A DNA stretch of 45,263 nt from Gemmatimonadota bacterium. Its GTDB lineage: Bacteria; Gemmatimonadota; Gemmatimonadetes; Gemmatimonadales; GWC2-71-9. Where the stretch lies: assembly GCA_020351775.1 (NCBI GenBank), contig CP070666.1:2671047-2716309 (forward strand). Reading direction: 5' to 3'. Below the pieces are notes generated by a model, which made no database searches, had not been told where the DNA came from, and worked only from the letters and a program-made list of their open reading frames with translations. Within the stretch, counting starts at the first letter, position 1, and each line of letters starts with the position of its first letter. Of the stretch, positions 40,974 through 45,263 are shown piece by piece. The translations under genes were made by a program, and so were the position numbers.

Positions 40974-41411
40974 CTATACGGATGCCGCCTCGTACCCTTG
41001 AGCCGCGTACACCGCGCAGCGATCGAAGAAGGCGCTGGTGCGATCGTTCAGTTCCAACGCCTGGTTGAGGTCGAGCGCCGTATCCAACAGGCCTTCCGAC
41101 TCGACCTTGGCCCACAGCACTTGTCTGGTGATGAGCAGGGCTTCGAGCAGCTCCGAGATCTTGAACCCTTCCTTGTGGCGCTGTCTCCCGAGGTCCGTGT
41201 AGATGGTCTTGACTTCTTCGCTCGTGCTTGCCGCGGATAGCCATTTGCCGAGTTGGCTGTAGACGCTGAAAGCGCGGTCGTACAGCTTGTCCTCATCGTA
41301 GGTGTGGTAGGTCGGCGTATTCTCGTGCGTCCGGACGATATCCAGCCACCGCCTCGTCAGTTGATCGGCGTTGCGCTCGATGAGTGCCACGAGCTTGTTC
41401 GAGAGGACCAT
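40974..41411 (-). CDS. RsbRD N-terminal-domain protein without STAS domain
   Basis: 145 residues from ATG 41411, preceded by AAGGGAG at 8-nt spacing. It matches the RsbRD N-terminal sensory fold: VALIERNADQLTRRWLDIVR, then TLGRQRHKEGF-like (here DLGRQRHKEGFKISELLEAL), RQVLWAKVE and a final helix FFDRCAVYAAQGYEA. In stressosome proteins this domain precedes a STAS domain, but here the protein ends after it. It may act as a lone sensor or decoy in a partner-switching circuit. It is divergent from the creatininase-type gene, and a kinase gene lies next to it on the other strand. Confidence 0.85.
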   Translation of the reverse strand: MVLSNKLVALIERNADQLTRRWLDIVRTHENTPTYHTYDEDKLYDRAFSVYSQLGKWLSAASTSEEVKTIYTDLGRQRHKEGFKISELLEALLITRQVLWAKVESEGLLDTALDLNQALELNDRTSAFFDRCAVYAAQGYEAASV

Positions 41412-41714
41412 TATCTCAGCTCCCTTGTGACTCGGTTCAGCCCCGCATCGGCCAGCCAAGGACCCGATATACGCGGTGACTAATAATGGCACCACTTCAC
41501 TCGCGCCGCACCCATGGCGGCAACTCGCACGTTCCCCGCTAGCCAGCGCGCGCACCGCTTTGCATACTAGTATTTGCCGGCGCGGCCGCGGCCGAGCGAG
41601 CAGCCCCGCACGTCTCGAGACGACGGGGCTCGTCACGGCTGTACACTTCACCGTGTCGTAGGGCTCGTAACAGGGTCCGCAGTGCGGCACTGGACTACGA
41701 TCCGAGGGGTTGCG
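41412..41714. other. Divergent intergenic region with palindrome
   Basis: A 303-bp gap between divergent genes, with room for both promoters. It contains ATACTAGTAT (41564-41573), a perfect 10-bp palindrome in GC-rich DNA, and an AT-richer GACTAATAATGG near 41480. No A or B repeat module is seen. No gene is supported. Confidence 0.4.
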
Positions 41715-42494
41715 ATGAAACAGCCGACGAGGCGTGACTACGTGCTGAACGAGGTGGCGTGGCACACGGTTCGGTCCGCCTCCTACGAAGTGGCAGTGTT
41801 GCCCTGGGGTGCCACGGAAGCGCACAATCTGCACCTGCCGTACGGTACCGATTCGCTCGAGTCAACCCACATCGCCGCGGAGGCAGCTCGCTTGGCAACC
41901 GAGGGTGGAGCCGCCGTTGTGGTGTTGCCCACCATACCGATCGGAGCGAACGCCCAGCAGCTCGAAATTCCGCTCACGCTCAACCTCCATGCATCCACGC
42001 AGGCCGTAATACTGAGAGATGTGGTGCAGAGCCTGGAGCAGAGCGGCGTGCGCAAGCTGGTTGTATTGAACGGCCACGGCGGTAACGACTTCAAGGCCAT
42101 GATCAGGGAGCTGGAAATCGATACGTCCCTGTTTCTGTGCACGTTGAACTGGTACGATATCGTGGATCTAGCACCCTTCTTCACCGAGCCGGGTGATCAT
42201 GCCGGTGAGATGGAGACGAGCCTCATGCTGTACCTGGAGCCAAATCTGGTGTTGCCGCTCGAGCTGGCGGGCGACGGAAAAGCTCGGTCGTTCCGCGTCG
42301 CAGCTCTGCGCGAGCACTGGGCCTGGGCTCCGCGGCAGTGGACCAAGGTTACCGACGATACGGGTGTGGGAAACCCCGCGCATGCCACGGCGGACAAGGG
42401 CAAGGAGTATTTCGCCACGGTGACAGCGAAGATTGCGGACTTTCTGATCGAGCTGTCGGCCACGCCGATCGAGCACATGTACGCGTCGGACTGA
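41715..42494 (+). CDS. Creatininase-family amidohydrolase
   Basis: 259 residues, matching creatininase/MftE-type enzymes. Metal-site segments are LPWGATEAHNLHLPYGTD (Glu35, His37, Asp46), LNGHGGND (His121) and EPGDHAGEMETS (His162, Glu165, Glu167). Two-metal amide hydrolysis is expected, but substrates in this family range from creatinine to formylated intermediates and peptides, so the true one is unknown. GAGGGG lies 5 nt before ATG 41715. It is followed 72 bp later by the tricorn protease gene in the same direction, a plausible shared role in breaking down peptides or amides. Confidence 0.9.
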   Translation: MKQPTRRDYVLNEVAWHTVRSASYEVAVLPWGATEAHNLHLPYGTDSLESTHIAAEAARLATEGGAAVVVLPTIPIGANAQQLEIPLTLNLHASTQAVILRDVVQSLEQSGVRKLVVLNGHGGNDFKAMIRELEIDTSLFLCTLNWYDIVDLAPFFTEPGDHAGEMETSLMLYLEPNLVLPLELAGDGKARSFRVAALREHWAWAPRQWTKVTDDTGVGNPAHATADKGKEYFATVTAKIADFLIELSATPIEHMYASD

Positions 42495-42566
42495 CTGTTA
42501 CATTTCAGACTCTTGTTCCCGTTTCACCATTGTTTCACTTCGACTTCGCCCCACGGAGGCCCGCAC

Positions 42567-45263
42567 ATGCCCGCTCGACCCCGACCATTACACGCGACAC
42601 TCGTTGTGTTACTGCCCTTGCTACTGGGACTCGGCGTCGGCGCTGCCCAGCAGGCGGTGGCGCAAGGCACCCGGATGCTGCGCGATCCCGATGTCGGTCC
42701 CAATCACATCGTCTTCGTTCACGCCAACGACCTGTGGCTGGTGGGTAGGGACGGTGGTGACGCGCTGCGCCTGACCAGTTCCGAGGGGGCAGAGACCGAC
42801 CCGGTCTTCTCGCCCGACGGCCGCTCGATCGCCTTCACCGGCCAGTACGGCGGCAACACCGACGTATTCCTGATTCCGGCAACCGGCGGAGAGCCGCGGC
42901 GCCTCACCTGGCATCCCGGGGCCGACGTAGTGCAGGGCTGGACCCCCAACGGCGACATCCTGTTCCGATCGTCTCGTGCGGGACAACCGACCAGGCTGTG
43001 GCAGTTCTACACCGTGGGAGTCGAAGGCGGCTTCCCCCAGGCGCTGGCTTTGCCCCAGGCCTATCACGGCGAGATGAGCGCCGACGGTGACTGGCTCGCC
43101 TACCAGGAGATCGGCTACTGGGATCCCGAGTGGCGCAACTACCGTGGCGGCCAGGCCCAGCCAGTGAGTGTCGTGTCCACCAGCAGCTGGGATCGCAGCA
43201 CACCGCCGTGGGAAGGCGAGCGGCAGATGGCCCCCGTATGGCTGGACGGCGTGGTCTACTACATGTCGGAGCGTGACTGGGCCAGCAACGTGTGGTCGTG
43301 GAACCCGCGCACCAATCAGGAGACCCAACTCACCTTCCACGCCGACTTCGACGTGAAGAGCCTCGGCGCGGGATATGGTGTTGTGGTGTACGAGCAGGGC
43401 GGTTATCTGGACGAGTTGAATCCGGCGACCGGTGCCACCCGCCAACTGGAAATCAACGTGGCCCGCGATCTCAACTGGGCGCGGCCGCGCTGGGAAGACG
43501 TACCTGCCACCGGACTGCGTGGCGCTCGTCTTTCCCCCACCGGCAAGCGCGCGCTGTTCGAGTATCGCGGTGACCTGTTCACCGCGCCCGCAGAAGAGGG
43601 CAGTTGGCGAAACATCACGCGCAGCCCCGGTGTGGCCGACCGCCACGCGGTGTGGTCGCCCCAAGGTGACAAGATCGCGTGGTTCAACGACGAAGGTGGC
43701 GAGTACGGCTTGATGATCGCAGACCAGGACGGTAATAACGCGCGCCGCATCGACATCCCCGATCCGACGTTCTTCTTCGTGCCCACCTGGTCGCCCGACG
43801 GGACGCGGCTGGTGTTCACCGATACCGACTACCGCGTGCTGATCGTCGACCTGGCTTCGGGCGAACTCAGCCACATCGACACGGACCGGTACGCGCACCC
43901 GCAGCGCACCATGAACCCGGTGTGGTCGCCCGACTCGCGCTGGATCGCATACTCGCGCCGGCTGGACAACCAACTGCGCGCGATCTTCGTGCACGACACC
44001 GAGAGCGGCGTCACGCGCCAGCTCACCGACGGGATGGCCGATGCGATAACACCTGTATGGGACGCTGGCGGCAAGTACCACTACTTCTTGGCGTCGACCG
44101 ACTTCGGGCTCAACACCGGCTGGCTCGACATGACCTCGTACGACCGCCCGGTGACGCGGGCCCTGTACGTGGCGCTGCTGAACGAGGGAGAGGCGTCGCC
44201 GTTCTTGCCGAAGAGCGACGAGGAGGACGAGGCCGAACCGGAGGAAGAGGAAGGCGAAGAAGAGGGAGAGCGCCCGTCTCGCGGCGGCCGGGGCTCGGCA
44301 GCGGCCGAGGTAACTGAGGTGACCATCGATTTCGATGGCCTTGCCCGGCGCATCGTCGACGCACCCGACCTACCGCTGCGCAACTATCAGGGTTTGATCG
44401 AGGGGCCCGAAGGCCGTGTGTTTGTATCCGAAGCGATCCCCAACACACGGGGCTTGAAGCTGCACCGCTACACCATAGAGGATGGGGAGGCCGAGGATTT
44501 CTTGGAGGGTGTTCTGGCGGCTACCGTATCGCACGACAGGCAGAAGTTGCTGTACCGCGCTGGCAGCAATTGGACGATCGTGAACACCGGTGGATCCGGG
44601 CCGCGTGGCAACGACGGCCGGCTGTCGTTGGGCGGCATGCGCATCCATGTCGAGCCGCGCGCCGAGTGGGCTCAGATGCTGCGTGACGGCTGGCGCTTCA
44701 TGCGCGACTTCCTCTACGTGGACAACGTACACGGTGCGCCGTGGGACGAGGTGTGGCAGTGGTACAGTGAATGGCTGCCGCAGGTGAACCACCGCTCTGA
44801 CTTCAACCACCTGCTCGACATGCTCTCGGGGGAAGTGGCGGTGGGACACTCCTATGTGCGCGGCGGTGACTATCCCGACCTCACGAGCCCGCGCACGGGG
44901 CTACTCGGCGTGGATCTCGAGGAAAACAACGGGTTCTATCGTATCGCCCGCATCTACACCGGCGAGGACTGGACACCCAATCTGCACGGTCCCCTAGCAA
45001 TGCCCGGCATGGACGTGAGCGCAGGCGACTACCTCGTCGCCATCGACGGTCGCGAGCTCAGGGCGCCCACCAATCCTTTCATGTTGCTCGAGGGCACTGC
45101 CGGACGCACCATCACGGTGAGCGTGAACGACAGAGCAACGATGGACGGCGCTCGGGATGTACTGGTCGAGCCCGTATCGAGCGAAGGCCAGCTGCGGACC
45201 TGGGCCTGGGTGGAGCAGAACCGCCAGAAGGTGTACGACATGAGCGACGGGCAACTGGCCTAC
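42567..45263 (+). CDS. Tricorn-like protease, N-terminal 899 codons (3' end beyond window)
   Basis: Open frame from ATG 42567 (GGAGG 7 nt upstream) to the last base of the window. The signal peptide (LVVLLPLLLGLGVGAAQQAVAQ halves) predicts export, unlike archaeal tricorn. Two beta-propellers of PD40/WD40-like blades follow (VFSPDGRSIAFTG, AVWSPQGDKIAWF, VWSPDSRWIAYS). An acidic linker (EEDEAEPEEEEGEEEGE) lies inside the second propeller. The C1 domain has the expected His in GEVAVGHSYVRGGDYPDL, then a PDZ-like domain (AGDYLVAIDGRELRAP). The S41 catalytic Ser domain lies past the edge. It should cut peptides into short pieces in the periplasm. Confidence 0.92.
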   Translation, partial: MPARPRPLHATLVVLLPLLLGLGVGAAQQAVAQGTRMLRDPDVGPNHIVFVHANDLWLVGRDGGDALRLTSSEGAETDPVFSPDGRSIAFTGQYGGNTDVFLIPATGGEPRRLTWHPGADVVQGWTPNGDILFRSSRAGQPTRLWQFYTVGVEGGFPQALALPQAYHGEMSADGDWLAYQEIGYWDPEWRNYRGGQAQPVSVVSTSSWDRSTPPWEGERQMAPVWLDGVVYYMSERDWASNVWSWNPRTNQETQLTFHADFDVKSLGAGYGVVVYEQGGYLDELNPATGATRQLEINVARDLNWARPRWEDVPATGLRGARLSPTGKRALFEYRGDLFTAPAEEGSWRNITRSPGVADRHAVWSPQGDKIAWFNDEGGEYGLMIADQDGNNARRIDIPDPTFFFVPTWSPDGTRLVFTDTDYRVLIVDLASGELSHIDTDRYAHPQRTMNPVWSPDSRWIAYSRRLDNQLRAIFVHDTESGVTRQLTDGMADAITPVWDAGGKYHYFLASTDFGLNTGWLDMTSYDRPVTRALYVALLNEGEASPFLPKSDEEDEAEPEEEEGEEEGERPSRGGRGSAAAEVTEVTIDFDGLARRIVDAPDLPLRNYQGLIEGPEGRVFVSEAIPNTRGLKLHRYTIEDGEAEDFLEGVLAATVSHDRQKLLYRAGSNWTIVNTGGSGPRGNDGRLSLGGMRIHVEPRAEWAQMLRDGWRFMRDFLYVDNVHGAPWDEVWQWYSEWLPQVNHRSDFNHLLDMLSGEVAVGHSYVRGGDYPDLTSPRTGLLGVDLEENNGFYRIARIYTGEDWTPNLHGPLAMPGMDVSAGDYLVAIDGRELRAPTNPFMLLEGTAGRTITVSVNDRATMDGARDVLVEPVSSEGQLRTWAWVEQNRQKVYDMSDGQLAY

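Noticed and set aside
42621-44081. 486-codon open frame antisense to the tricorn gene
   Set aside because: The opposite strand encodes clear tricorn propeller blades; the antisense product has no recognisable motif.

Overview
The window reads as a GC-rich bacterial chromosome segment with densely packed genes on both strands and no visible rRNA, tRNA, CRISPR array, integrase or transposase. The gene content points to Gemmatimonadota or a close relative. The signs are a Ser/Thr kinase fused to a FlgO/TolB-like domain and TPRs (38602-40878), a polytopic kinase paired with a PP2C phosphatase, DUF4136 lipoproteins, many small outer-membrane beta-barrels, a tricorn protease, a creatininase-like enzyme and Ig-like repeat lipoproteins. 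This assignment is inferred from family composition; no marker gene is present.

Layout. 1-4432: an export operon (membrane-fusion adaptor, MacB/LolD-type ATPase, two FtsX-type permeases) behind a promoter that overlaps a palindrome. 4467-8643: a DinB-like protein, a secreted TAP-like alpha/beta hydrolase, a PIG3-type quinone oxidoreductase and a secreted metallophosphoesterase. 8826-11245: a PP2C phosphatase overlapping a membrane Ser/Thr kinase whose reading frame is broken by one amber codon at the hinge. 11343-20765: an envelope region with beta-barrels, a lipoprotein with hendecad repeats and a C-terminal membrane helix, two DUF4136-lipoprotein/beta-barrel pairs, a FadL-like protein, a four-helix-bundle protein, a membrane J-domain protein and a DUF4097 protein. 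20854-28058 (minus strand): MFS exporter, a beta-barrel-like protein, a response regulator/histidine kinase pair, an MBL-fold hydrolase and a diheme cytochrome c lipoprotein. 28367-38464: small membrane and zinc-ribbon proteins, a divergent pyruvate-kinase-like enzyme beside a DUF2934 protein with a histone-H1-like tail, a tandem paralogous pair of small helical proteins, a large Ig-repeat lipoprotein and several small unknowns. 38602-45263: the kinase-FlgO-TPR protein, a lone RsbRD-N domain protein, a creatininase-family protein and the first 899 codons of a tricorn protease that runs off the window.

The strongest signal not explained by genes is a family of intergenic composite repeats, with about 13 copies in 45 kb and none inside a convincing gene. 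Module A is a degenerate tandem of about 7 bp (GGGAGCG/GGGAGTA/AGAGTGC-like). Module B is a degenerate tandem of exactly 8 bp (CCGGGANN). The usual order is A then B, and in most copies B points toward the start codon of the next gene, sometimes touching it. I found no self-evident defence or biosynthetic cluster. The repeat family, the amber-interrupted kinase and the tandem helical pair are the items most worth a second look.
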